Below, piece by piece: positions 1-7,606 of a DNA stretch of 64,000 nt. Numbering within the stretch: position 1 is the first letter of the stretch; each line of letters begins with the position of its first letter. The translations under genes were made by a program, and so were the position numbers. Source of the stretch: Halomontanus rarus (GTDB taxonomy: Archaea; Halobacteriota; Halobacteria; Halobacteriales; Natrialbaceae); assembly GCF_017357405.1 (NCBI RefSeq), contig NZ_CP071597.1, forward strand, positions 682,001 to 746,000, read 5' to 3'. Under the pieces are notes generated by a model that did no database searches, was not told where the DNA came from, and saw only the letters and a list, made by a program, of their open reading frames with translations.

Positions 1-1
1 C

Positions 2-505
2 GACGGCGTCGGTGACGCTCGAGTCGAACTGGCAATCGTCGGCGCGCTCGTCGTCGTTCTCGGAGTGGTCGCCGGATCGCCCGGCATCGTCGGCGGACTA
101 CTCGTCGCGGCCTTCTGGTACGCCTTCGGCGTTCCGTTCGCACTGGCTGGCGGTCACGCCGTCCTCATCGCCGTCGTCCCCGGCGAACTCGAGCTCGCGA
201 CGCTGCTCGTCGTCGAGGCCGTCTTCGTCGCCCTCCTGCTTTCGGCGGCCCTCGAGTCGGACGATCCGCCGCAGTACGTGGCCCTCACGGCGAGTATTCT
301 GATCGGGCTCGTCCTGGTCACCGGTAGCGTGGCCGTCTTCGGGGCGATCTGGCTCGCGGCGATCGTCCTCCTCTCGGCGATCGCCGCTCTCGGGTACGGG
401 ATCCACCGGTACGAGCGCGCGTTGTGGGACGTGAAGGCGGAAGACGAACGGGACGAGCAGGCGACGGAAACAGTGACAGCCGAACGGACAGCGGAGGAAC
501 AATGA
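2..505 (+). CDS. C-terminal part of a polytopic membrane protein (5' end outside window)
   Basis: The reading frame is open from the first bases of the window, so the start lies upstream. The visible 167 residues hold about five hydrophobic helices (for example the Val/Leu-rich stretch at the very start, then segments near visible residues 30-50, 57-77, 92-108 and 112-128). They end in a charged, Glu-rich cytoplasmic-type tail with a Tyr-Glu-Arg-Ala motif. The stop codon overlaps the start of the next gene (ATGA), which indicates one transcript with it. Haloarchaea often encode such proteins next to MoxR/DUF58 clusters (a DUF7519-like membrane protein is my guess), and a MoxR cluster does occur 5 kb away on the other strand. 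I do not recognise a catalytic motif, so the name is only a location class. Confidence 0.75.
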   Translation, partial: DGVGDARVELAIVGALVVVLGVVAGSPGIVGGLLVAAFWYAFGVPFALAGGHAVLIAVVPGELELATLLVVEAVFVALLLSAALESDDPPQYVALTASILIGLVLVTGSVAVFGAIWLAAIVLLSAIAALGYGIHRYERALWDVKAEDERDEQATETVTAERTAEEQ

Positions 506-1479
506 GCAACGCAGACTACGAGCCCGACGACAGTTCGACGGAGACGGACGATCGAGAGCAGGATCGAGAGCGGAACCGAGACCAGGAAATCGTCCGTCTC
601 ACCGCACGGAACGAACTCCTGTCCGAGGAGAACGAGCGGCTCCGGTCGGAGTACGCCCGCGCCAGACGCTCGCAGTATCGCACCTCGGCGACCGCGCTCG
701 CCGGTCTCGGGACGCTCGCGCTCGTCGGCGGCCTCCTGCTGCCCGACGCCCGCGAGACGCTGTTCGTCCTCGCGGCCATCGGACTGTTCGTCGGCGTCGT
801 GACCTACTATCTCACGCCGACCCAGTTCGTCTCCGCGGACGTCGGCGAACGCGTCTACGCCAACCTCGCGGCCAACGAGGCCGCGATCGCCGGCGAACTC
901 GGACTCTACGACCAGCGTCTGTACCTCCCCGGCGACGAACTCCGGCAGGGGATCCTCTACGTCCCACAGCACCCCGAGTTCGAACTGCCGGCAGATCCCG
1001 ACACGACGTTCCTCACCGCCCGCGGCGAGCGCGGCATCGCGCTCGAGACGACCGGCAGCGCACTCTTCGAGGAGTTCGAACGTACACTCACCGCGGAGCT
1101 GGCGTCGACACCAGTGACGCTGGCCTCACAAGTCGTCGACGGACTCGTCGAACAGTTCGAACTCGCACGGAGCGTCGACCCCGACGTCGACGCCGAGGCC
1201 GGTCGGGCGACCTTCGCGGTCGACGGGAGCGCGTTCGGCGACGTCGACCGGTTCGACCACCCCATCGCGTCGTTTCTCGCGGTGAGTTTCGCCGTCGGAC
1301 TGGATCGGCCGATCACGCTCGAGGTGGCCCCCGCGGAAGGTGGGGCGGACTGGCTGGTTACGTGTCGGTGGGAGCCGGACTCGGAGTCAGCATCGGCCGG
1401 CGAACAGTCGTCGACGGAGACCGGGACCGGGGTATCGGAAGAGATGGGTGCCGAAGCCGCTGAAGAAGCCGAGACGTGA
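502..1479 (+). CDS. Coiled-coil plus two-TM hypothetical protein, translationally coupled to the upstream membrane gene
   Basis: This 325-residue protein starts at the ATG that overlaps the previous stop codon, which is why I prefer it to in-frame starts further upstream. Residues 1-35 are polar and acidic. Residues about 30-58 are a Glu/Arg-rich predicted coiled coil (RNELLSEENERLRSEYARAR). Two hydrophobic helices follow at about 66-84 and 87-107. The rest is a soluble domain with repeated patterns such as LYDQRLYLPGDELRQGILYVP and a Ser/Thr/Glu-rich tail. No enzyme motif is visible. The overlap suggests it works in a membrane complex with its neighbour. It is probably a lineage-specific haloarchaeal family of unknown function. 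Confidence 0.8.
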   Translation: MSNADYEPDDSSTETDDREQDRERNRDQEIVRLTARNELLSEENERLRSEYARARRSQYRTSATALAGLGTLALVGGLLLPDARETLFVLAAIGLFVGVVTYYLTPTQFVSADVGERVYANLAANEAAIAGELGLYDQRLYLPGDELRQGILYVPQHPEFELPADPDTTFLTARGERGIALETTGSALFEEFERTLTAELASTPVTLASQVVDGLVEQFELARSVDPDVDAEAGRATFAVDGSAFGDVDRFDHPIASFLAVSFAVGLDRPITLEVAPAEGGADWLVTCRWEPDSESASAGEQSSTETGTGVSEEMGAEAAEEAET

Positions 1480-1571
1480 AAAAGAGATACAGGAGGAAAC
1501 GAGTGACCGGACACGGACAATATATTTTGGCTGGAGAAAGAAATATGTGCGGTTAATCCGTTGGTAGATGT

Positions 1572-2090
1572 ATGGCAGACGGCGCTCGCCGCAATGGTCC
1601 ACCACCGTTCGATAGACCCTTCGAAGCCGAGGACACAAAGCAACGCGTTTACGGTGCGGTGCTGCACGCCCGGGACCCGATGACGGCCGCCGAGATCGCC
1701 GAGCGGGCGGACTGCTCGGAGGAGTCAGCACGGACACATCTGTCCTTCTACGCCGACCTCGGCATCGTCATCCGGCACGAGGGTCGGCCGGTCAGATACG
1801 AGCGTAACGACGACTACTTCGAGTGGCGACGGGTGAACGAGTTGGCACGGGGACACACCGTCGACGAATTGCAGGCTCGTGTATCGGAGCTAACCGACAG
1901 GATCGAAACGTACCGCGACGAGTACGATAGTGACTCGCCTGCAGACGTCAATGTCCTCGAATTCGACGCGGAAGAGGTAGACAACGTATACGTAGATCTC
2001 GGTGATTGGGCTACCGCCATCGAGGAACGACGCTTACACGAGCGCGCCCGTCGGAAGGTCGCCGGCTCTACAGCCCCGTCGCACAGCTGA
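1572..2090 (+). CDS. Winged-helix regulator, DUF7342-like
   Basis: A 172-residue protein with a clear winged helix-turn-helix at about residues 25-80 (VYGAVLHARDPMTAAEIAER, then a recognition helix with CSEESARTHLSFYADLGIV). A charged helix follows at about 95-120 that may form a coiled-coil dimer, and then an acidic C-terminal region. Haloarchaeal DUF7342 proteins have this layout. A TATA-like element (TATATT at 1521-1526) lies about 47 bp upstream, implying a short leader. The next gene starts 3 bp after the stop, so the two are almost certainly co-expressed. The pairing of a small HTH protein with a TumE-like partner resembles a toxin-antitoxin or two-gene regulatory module; this one would be the DNA-binding, antitoxin-like half. 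Confidence 0.8.
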   Translation: MADGARRNGPPPFDRPFEAEDTKQRVYGAVLHARDPMTAAEIAERADCSEESARTHLSFYADLGIVIRHEGRPVRYERNDDYFEWRRVNELARGHTVDELQARVSELTDRIETYRDEYDSDSPADVNVLEFDAEEVDNVYVDLGDWATAIEERRLHERARRKVAGSTAPSHS

Positions 2091-2092
2091 CG

Positions 2093-2524
2093 ATGGTGCC
2101 AGCGGACGACGGCGCGAGTCCCGCGCCAATCGATCGGGCGGTATTGGAACAGATGCGTTCTCGATTCGACGGGCGTCGTCTGTTCGAGTCGGCGGAGATC
2201 GTCACGGAGGGGAAGTTGTACCTCCGTGTCGAACTGTTCAGTGAATACTACCCACGTGGAGCGTCCACTCGCTTCGAGATCCGCTGGTACCGCAACGACG
2301 ACTTCAACTTCCACTATCAAGAGGAGCGGCGGGACAGCATGTGGGAGTGTCGGTGGGATCGGCATCCGAACGCACACAACTCGCGGAATCACTTTCATCC
2401 ACCCCCGGACGCCAGTCGTACCGACGCGGAGGACGCTCAGTGGCCGAACGACCATCGCGATGTGTGTCGCCTCGTCCTCGATTGCGTCGAGGAGCGCATC
2501 GAGACGCTATGGGAACGGCGGTAG
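2093..2524 (+). CDS. TumE-like (DUF6516-type) small protein, putative toxin partner
   Basis: A 143-residue protein starting at the ATG 3 bp after the HTH gene; an upstream in-frame start would overlap that gene by about 85 bp and is less likely. It has a beta-rich core (LYLRVELFSEYYPRG, RFEIRWYRNDDFNFHYQ), then an Arg/His-rich stretch with WECRWDRHP and a conserved-looking HFHPPP, and a C-terminal helix ending in ETLWERR. The order of basic strand, His-Pro-Pro motif and C-terminal helix is like TumE/DUF6516 proteins, whose characterised members are mRNA endonuclease toxins paired with HTH antitoxins. The family link is by eye only. Without a profile search, hypothetical protein in a two-gene module is the safe reading. 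Confidence 0.65.
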   Translation: MVPADDGASPAPIDRAVLEQMRSRFDGRRLFESAEIVTEGKLYLRVELFSEYYPRGASTRFEIRWYRNDDFNFHYQEERRDSMWECRWDRHPNAHNSRNHFHPPPDASRTDAEDAQWPNDHRDVCRLVLDCVEERIETLWERR

Positions 2525-2800
2525 GCGGACGGACTCGTATTCTTCTGTTGCTCGCGCCCGAATTGGCTCGCTTTCGCGACGACTTCTGAGTGAGGGACTC
2601 GGCGGCTTCAGGTCGTGACGGCTGATTATCAGCTATTTCGAATCCGCACTGATTACCATTATTAATGATGATAGATCCACTCTAAAATAGTAACATGGTT
2701 GCGACCAACGAGGGAACGAAAATGGATAGTCAACCCCATAATAATCATGTCTGATTGATATCGTTTTCATAGAGCACAGAAAGCTGGTTGCTCAGTTTGC

Positions 2801-2848
2801 ACATGTAGTGATCAGTAGATTGATGGGAATTGATGTCTAAAGAAGAGG
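2801..2848 (+). repeat. Left copy of a diverged direct repeat (partner at 5017-5066)
   Basis: This copy shares an exact 13-mer (TCTAAAGAAGAGG, 2836-2848 and 5054-5066), an exact CAGTAGATT and a similar ACATGTAGTG/GCATGTGTAGT block with the partner. The two copies bracket the IS5-type transposase and two small regulator genes. The surrounding 2525-2898 stretch holds no gene that I can see. It is AT-richer than its flanks and probably contains the left end of the insertion sequence (CTCTGTTGAAATCC at 2850-2863). Confidence 0.55.
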
Positions 2849-2898
2849 CTCTGTTGAAATCCTTGGAGAGTTACAGATTCAGTCAATAGTGTGAGTGG

Positions 2899-3720
2899 AT
2901 GTAGACCCTCCCAAAGTCGCAGTTACTCCGGTTTGTCGAGCAAGCATTTCACTTAGCCCAACGAGCAGTCTCGCAATATTCCTCAAAGTACTTGAAACAA
3001 CGCTACACGCTTCATCAGCACGTTGTTCTGCTATGTCTCAAAATTCGGAAGAACACGACCTATCGAACACTGCTCGACGAACTCATTGAAATGCCTCGTA
3101 TTCGGAACGCGATCAACCTCACTGAATTTCCTGATCCGTCAACGCTGTGCAAAGCGTTCGATAGACTCGATATGGCCGTTTGGCGGGTACTTCTCAACCT
3201 CTCTGTTTCATTGCTCCCGACTAACGGTGTTGCGGGGATTGACGCTTCGAGATTCGACCGAAATTACGCCTCGAAGCACTACACGAAACGGGCTAAGCTG
3301 ACGATTCAGCAGTTGAAAGTCACGCTCTTAGTCGATACCAGAGCGTACGCGATCCTCGATCTCCACGTCACAACGACTAGAAAGCACGATACGCAGATCG
3401 CACCATCACTCATCAACCGCAACGCAGCTACAATCGGAGTTTTGCTTGGAGACAAAGGGTACGACGATCAGCAGATTCGGGCAATGGCCCGCGGGAGCGG
3501 GGTTCGTCCACTCATCAAACACCGTGAGTTTTCCTCACTTCAGAAAGCGTGGAATGCACGGTTAGATGCTGATCTCTACAGTCAACGGAACCAGAGCGAA
3601 ACGGTGAACTCTCGACTTAAGCGAAGATACGGTGCGTTCGTCCGTTCACGACGCTGGTGGAAGCAGTTTCGTGAACTTGCCCTTGCCTGTATCGTCCACA
3701 ATCTCGACCGTGCCCTCTAA
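2899..3720 (+). pseudogene. IS5-family haloarchaeal transposase with a stop at codon 2
   Basis: From about 2905 to 3720 the frame encodes a near-complete DDE transposase of the common haloarchaeal IS5 group: an N-terminal RFVEQAFHLAQRAVSQYSSK, then YTLHQHVVLLCLK, the first Asp in GVAGIDASRFDR, LLGDKGYDDQ, and a C-terminal ETVNSRLKRRYGAFVRSRRW. From the ATG at 2899 the length would be 273 residues, normal for this family, but the second codon is TAG (2902-2904). Translation could only begin at a poor internal start such as TTG 2992, which would lose about 30 residues. I therefore call it a barely decayed pseudogene; a one-base reversion would restore it. Codon use and GC are lower than in the neighbours, as expected for a mobile gene. 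I found no matching right-hand inverted repeat. Confidence 0.8.
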
Positions 3721-3817
3721 CGATCAGTACAGGTGATGGACTGAACACTTCATATGGATAGCACAGTAACATGATATTCTGATTGTGACTTATTGTGCTT
3801 GACCACCAACCAGCGGT

Positions 3818-4486
3818 ATGAGTATTATTGCCGAGTTTTCCGTCAAATCAGATGATTTCGCACTGAACCACGCACTCACAGCGACTCCGCAGATGATCGT
3901 CGAGATCGAACAGGTCGTGGCGACGATGGAAGATCGGATTATGCCTTATTTCTGGGTGAGCGGTGGTGATCACACAGAGTTCGAAGATGCGTTTCAGGAC
4001 GATGAATCCGTGACAAACATCGCTGTTATCGACAAAGTAGAGGGTGCGAGATTGTATCGGGCCGAGTGGACGGCAAACGTCGAGACCATCATCTATGCAT
4101 ACGTTGAACTCGGCGCGACACTCATGCAAGCAATCGGCAAAGCGGAAGACTGGGAATTGCGAATACGGTTCGACAGTCAGGACGCTCTCTCGGAATTTCA
4201 AAAATACTGTAATGAGAATAGTATTTCATTCGAACTTAATCGAACCCAAGAACAGGAACAACCGATGGCGAGTGCCCAGTACGATCTCACGCCGACGCAA
4301 CGGGAGACACTGGTAACTGCGCTCGAAGCAGGCTACTATGAGGTTCCACGCGCAGTAACGATGAGGGAACTGGCGGAACAAATGGGGGTTGCTCAACAGA
4401 CACTTTCAAACCGATTCCGCGCTGCATACAACAATCTCATTACCAGTACGTTGACGATCAGCCATCCAGACGAGGACAAGGACTAA
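3818..4486 (+). CDS. Bat-type helix-turn-helix regulator (bacterio-opsin activator family)
   Basis: A 222-residue protein whose N-terminal ~150 residues match the alpha/beta sensory region typical of haloarchaeal Bat-like regulators (opening MSIIAEFSVKSDDFALN, then IVEIEQVVATMEDRIMPYFW). Its C-terminal ~60 residues form the HTH_10 domain: LTPTQRETLVTALEAGYYEV, a helix with TMRELAEQMGVAQQTLSNRF, and a final helix. Family members are transcription regulators acting in the cytoplasm. The ligand or signal cannot be read from sequence. It lies just downstream of the IS5-type transposase and inside the repeat pair, at lower GC than the surrounding genes, so it may have arrived with the same insertion. 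Confidence 0.85.
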   Translation: MSIIAEFSVKSDDFALNHALTATPQMIVEIEQVVATMEDRIMPYFWVSGGDHTEFEDAFQDDESVTNIAVIDKVEGARLYRAEWTANVETIIYAYVELGATLMQAIGKAEDWELRIRFDSQDALSEFQKYCNENSISFELNRTQEQEQPMASAQYDLTPTQRETLVTALEAGYYEVPRAVTMRELAEQMGVAQQTLSNRFRAAYNNLITSTLTISHPDEDKD

Positions 4487-4576
4487 TTCACCAACTCCGG
4501 AAGGTCTGGACGCCACTGTCGAAAGTAGTACTATACAGCCCTTCACCTCTTCCGCAAGGGGCCTATTTATTCATTC

Positions 4577-4936
4577 ATGGTTGGGCCTACTACCAAGTTT
4601 GATACGCTTCTCGAATTGTGTCAAGATCAACACCGTCGCATCATCCTTGCAGTACTCGCAAGTGAGAAGCGATCGCTAACGGTGAACGATCTCACGAAGG
4701 CAATCATCAAACACAATCACCACACACCGCTGAAAGAGATTTCCAAAGAAGAATCGAGGCAGATTCGGGTGGAACTGCACCATGTACACATCCCGAAGTT
4801 AGAAGACCAATCGCTTGTTGAATACGATCAGGAACGCCAACTGGTGGAACCAACTCCCCAGTTCGATCAGTTGCAACCCCAGCTGTCAGCCATTATTGAC
4901 ACAGACCCCGTTCTTGACCCACCAGTTGCGCTGTGA
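4577..4936 (+). CDS. DUF7344-like winged-helix protein
   Basis: A 119-residue protein with the pattern of haloarchaeal DUF7344 domains: an N-terminal helix (FDTLLELCQDQHRRIILAVL), a mid region with LTVNDLTKAIIKHNHHTPL, a helix with SRQIRVELHHVHIPKLEDQ and a wing strand LVEYDQERQLVEPT. Such proteins are small predicted DNA-binding regulators. The gene stands alone, 90 bp after the Bat-like regulator on the same strand and inside the direct-repeat pair. A second member of the same family is at 47281-47637. No ligand-binding domain is present. Confidence 0.8.
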   Translation: MVGPTTKFDTLLELCQDQHRRIILAVLASEKRSLTVNDLTKAIIKHNHHTPLKEISKEESRQIRVELHHVHIPKLEDQSLVEYDQERQLVEPTPQFDQLQPQLSAIIDTDPVLDPPVAL

Positions 4937-5016
4937 AATTGTTCACAGTCATCTTTGAATGACGTAGCACCTCAACTATGTTCAGCCATGTGTAGAGCAG
5001 AGACGACAGTCAATAT

Positions 5017-5066
5017 GCATGTGTAGTATGCAGTAGATTCACGCGAACAATTCTCTAAAGAAGAGG
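5017..5066 (+). repeat. Right copy of the diverged direct repeat (partner at 2801-2848)
   Basis: Contains the exact 13-mer TCTAAAGAAGAGG (5054-5066) and CAGTAGATT (5030-5038) found in the left copy, in the same orientation. Sequence right of the repeat (from 5070) becomes GC-rich again, so this may mark the right edge of an inserted 2.2-kb block. Confidence 0.55.
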
Positions 5067-5094
5067 ATTTGTGACCGGTCGACTCACCGATCGG

Positions 5095-5655
5095 TCACTC
5101 GTCTTTCAATCGGCGTTCGATAGACTCGAGCGCCTTTCGGGTCGCCTGCATCTCTTCGACGAGTTCGTCGAGCGCAGCCCCGTCGATCCGGACCGGATTC
5201 CGTCCGTTTCGGTCGGTACTCTCGTCCGCAGGCGCTTTCTTGGTGGCTACGCTGTCGAGCTGTGACTGAACTGCCAGTGGGTCCGCCACGTAGTCGAGAG
5301 ACATTTCCACGCCGCTGCCGCCGGCAGTGCTGACCTGGACGGTCCCGAAGTCGTAGTGGCGGCCGACGAAACTCTGTCTGTACCCGGTATCCTGGATGTT
5401 CTCGTGACCGATGTCGGTGATCTGCCGGGAGAGCACACCGGTCTTTTTGAACACGCTGTCGGTCGTGATCACGTACGCGGTGTTCTTCACCGTCAAGTAG
5501 GCCGAGGCGATGATCACAAACCCCAGACCGAACAGGGGAATCAATACGACCCCGACGACGAACACCCAGACGTAGCCCAGCAGTTCCGGCTCGCCGGACC
5601 AGACGATTTCTTCGTCCGGTTCGAGTGTCAACCAGTCGTACGCAGGGGCGCTCAC
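5095..5655 (-). CDS. PH-domain (bPH2, YdbS-like) membrane protein, downstream member of pair
   Basis: A 186-residue protein. I choose the GTG start at 5655 because it overlaps the stop of the upstream paralogue (GTGA) and places the diagnostic motif DEEIVWSGEPELLGYVW near the N-terminus. Two adjacent hydrophobic helices (about residues 26-65) precede the bPH2 core, which includes VITTDSVFKKTGVLSRQI and IGHENIQDTGYRQSFVGRHY. A C-terminal charged helix with DELVEEMQATRKALESIERR is a likely coiled coil. YdbS-type proteins occur as pairs in archaea and bacteria. Their role is not settled, though a membrane or envelope stress role is suspected in bacteria. The paired arrangement points to a heteromeric membrane complex. 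Confidence 0.85.
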   Translation of the reverse strand: MSAPAYDWLTLEPDEEIVWSGEPELLGYVWVFVVGVVLIPLFGLGFVIIASAYLTVKNTAYVITTDSVFKKTGVLSRQITDIGHENIQDTGYRQSFVGRHYDFGTVQVSTAGGSGVEMSLDYVADPLAVQSQLDSVATKKAPADESTDRNGRNPVRIDGAALDELVEEMQATRKALESIERRLKDE

Positions 5656-6245
5656 GACCGGGACCCTCCGTACTCGAGCGCCTGATCGATGCGCTGTGCG
5701 GCTTCTCGGGTCGCTCGAAGTTCCGAGAGTAGGTCGTCGACGCCCTCGGCTTTCGAACGCTCTCTCCTGTCGGTCGTCCCCTTCCGTACGCTCGAGACCT
5801 GTCGATCGACCGCCGATTTCACCGTCGACGGGTCGTCGACCAGGGAAAATGCGAGCGCGGCCCCTTCTCCGCCGGCGGTGCTGAACGAGACCGTCCCATA
5901 GTCGGAGTGCGTCCCGAAGATTCCCTGACTGAGTGTGGTGTCCTGAATGTTGTGGAGACCGATTTGTGTGACCGCTCGCCCGAGTACGCCCCGCTTCGAG
6001 TAGACGTATTTCGTCGAGACGACGTAGTCGATGTTCGTCACGTACACGTATCCGAGGGCGGTGACGGCTGCCCACGCACTCACGCCGACGAGTGCGCTCA
6101 GCAGCCTCGGCCACACGACCACCATCAAAGCCGGGATGGAAAGTGCGGGGACGGCGAGCCAAAGCACGACGTGGAGACGAGGACGTCCGGACCACACGAC
6201 CTCCTCGTCGGCATCGAGGGACAACCACGAGAACTGTTCAGCCAT
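5652..6245 (-). CDS. PH-domain (bPH2, YdbS-like) membrane protein, upstream member of pair
   Basis: A 197-residue paralogue of the following gene with the same order of parts: DADEEVVWSGRPRLHVVLW at the N-terminus, two membrane helices (about residues 28-72), bPH2 core (VSTKYVYSKRGVLGRAVTQI, IGLHNIQDTTLSQGIFGTHS), then a basic linker and a C-terminal helix LLSELRATREAAQRIDQALE. The two genes overlap by 4 bp and form a two-gene operon. Sequence 6246-6538 between this gene and the MoxR cluster shows no reading frame I trust. Function is unknown beyond the family pattern. Confidence 0.85.
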   Translation of the reverse strand: MAEQFSWLSLDADEEVVWSGRPRLHVVLWLAVPALSIPALMVVVWPRLLSALVGVSAWAAVTALGYVYVTNIDYVVSTKYVYSKRGVLGRAVTQIGLHNIQDTTLSQGIFGTHSDYGTVSFSTAGGEGAALAFSLVDDPSTVKSAVDRQVSSVRKGTTDRRERSKAEGVDDLLSELRATREAAQRIDQALEYGGSRS

Positions 6246-6538
6246 TACGATGTATCATCAATCATCGTAGATTACTGTTGGCATTGTTTTCTCTGGCGCC
6301 AGCGATCGTGACGGCTCGCTGGGCCATCGAACGTCCAGTACGTCAGCCAGAGCTCGGCGACGAGCATCTCGGACACGTCGACTCGAGGTGAAGACGGACG
6401 ACTGGGCGCATCGACTGCCAGCTGCCCACCTGTCCGAGACTCGCTCGTGATCGGCAGGGAACTCGAGACGGTGTGCCGACGGTTGTGACGTCCGACGCGA
6501 TCGTCGAGAGGCGAAAAGCGAACGCTCGAGAACTAGAA

Positions 6539-7543
6539 CTAGTCGTCCCCGCCGGCCGCGACGTCCGCACTCGGCGAATCGAGCGTCGCGAGGATGTCCT
6601 CGATCACGTCCTCCGTCGTCACGTCGCTCAAGTCCGCGTCGGTATTCAGGATGAGTCGGTGGACGAGAATCGGAACCGCCGTGGCCTTCACGTCGTCCGG
6701 GATGACGTACTCGCGCCCGTGGATGGCCGCCCGCGCCCTCGTGACGTTGGCGAACGCGAGCGTCGCCCGCGGAGACGCGCCGTGTTCGATGCTCGGGTGG
6801 TCGCGCGTCGCTTCGACGACGTCGAGGATGTACTCGTTGACCGGATCGGCGATGTGAACGTTGACGACGATCTCGCGAGCGCCGCGCAGCGCATCGACGG
6901 TAACGACCTGATCGATCGTATCCGCGTCGAGATCCGGATTCGACCCGAAGCGCTCGAGGATCCGTCGTTCGTCGTCGCGGTCGGGGAGATCGATCCGGAG
7001 CTTACACTGGAAGCGGTCGCGCTGGGCTTCGGGGAGTTCGAACACGCCCTCCATCTCGAGGGGGTTCTGGGTCGCGACGACCACGAACGGATCGGGCAGG
7101 GAGAGGGTCTCCCCCTCGATCGTGACGTGGCGTTCCTGCATCGCCTCGAGGAGCGCGCTCTGGGTCTTCGGCGTGGCGCGGTTGATTTCGTCCGCGATGA
7201 CGACGTTCGCGAAGACCGGCCCCTTCTGTAAGTCGAACTCGCCGGTCGATTCGCGGTAGATGTGAGTGCCGGTGATGTCCGCGGGGAGCACGTCCGGCGT
7301 CATCTGAATGCGCCGGAAGTTGAGTCCGGTCGCGCGGGCGAAGATAGTCGCGATCGTCGTCTTCGCGACGCCTGGGACGCCCTCGAGGAGAATGTGGCCG
7401 CGCGTGAGCAAGGCGATGGCGAGGTGCTCGATCGCCTCGTCGTTCCCGACGAGGACCGTCTTCGCTTCTTCCTGTAACCGTTCGTACACCGCTGCCGGTT
7501 CGCTCTCCGTCGCCTGCGTCGAAGTCGGATCTGTCCCACTCAT
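6539..7543 (-). CDS. MoxR-type AAA+ ATPase
   Basis: A 334-residue AAA+ ATPase of the MoxR branch. Walker A is GVPGVAKTT (about residues 59-67), Walker B is VVIADEINRATPKTQSALLEA, and it is followed by the MoxR-typical MQERHVTIEGE, sensor 1 in VVATQNPLEMEGVFELPEAQ and a C-terminal lid with HGASPRATLAF. MoxR proteins act as cytoplasmic chaperones for assembling or activating protein or metalloprotein complexes, usually with DUF58 or von Willebrand A partners. Here the upstream partner on the same strand is a DUF4350 protein (7607) and a small membrane protein (8796). No DUF58 gene lies within this minus-strand cluster. Confidence 0.93.
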   Translation of the reverse strand: MSGTDPTSTQATESEPAAVYERLQEEAKTVLVGNDEAIEHLAIALLTRGHILLEGVPGVAKTTIATIFARATGLNFRRIQMTPDVLPADITGTHIYRESTGEFDLQKGPVFANVVIADEINRATPKTQSALLEAMQERHVTIEGETLSLPDPFVVVATQNPLEMEGVFELPEAQRDRFQCKLRIDLPDRDDERRILERFGSNPDLDADTIDQVVTVDALRGAREIVVNVHIADPVNEYILDVVEATRDHPSIEHGASPRATLAFANVTRARAAIHGREYVIPDDVKATAVPILVHRLILNTDADLSDVTTEDVIEDILATLDSPSADVAAGGDD

Positions 7544-7606
7544 CTGTCTCTGTGATCGGCTGTCGTCGTGTTACTCATTCGTACTGGTATTCCGTCTCCG
7601 TCCTAT

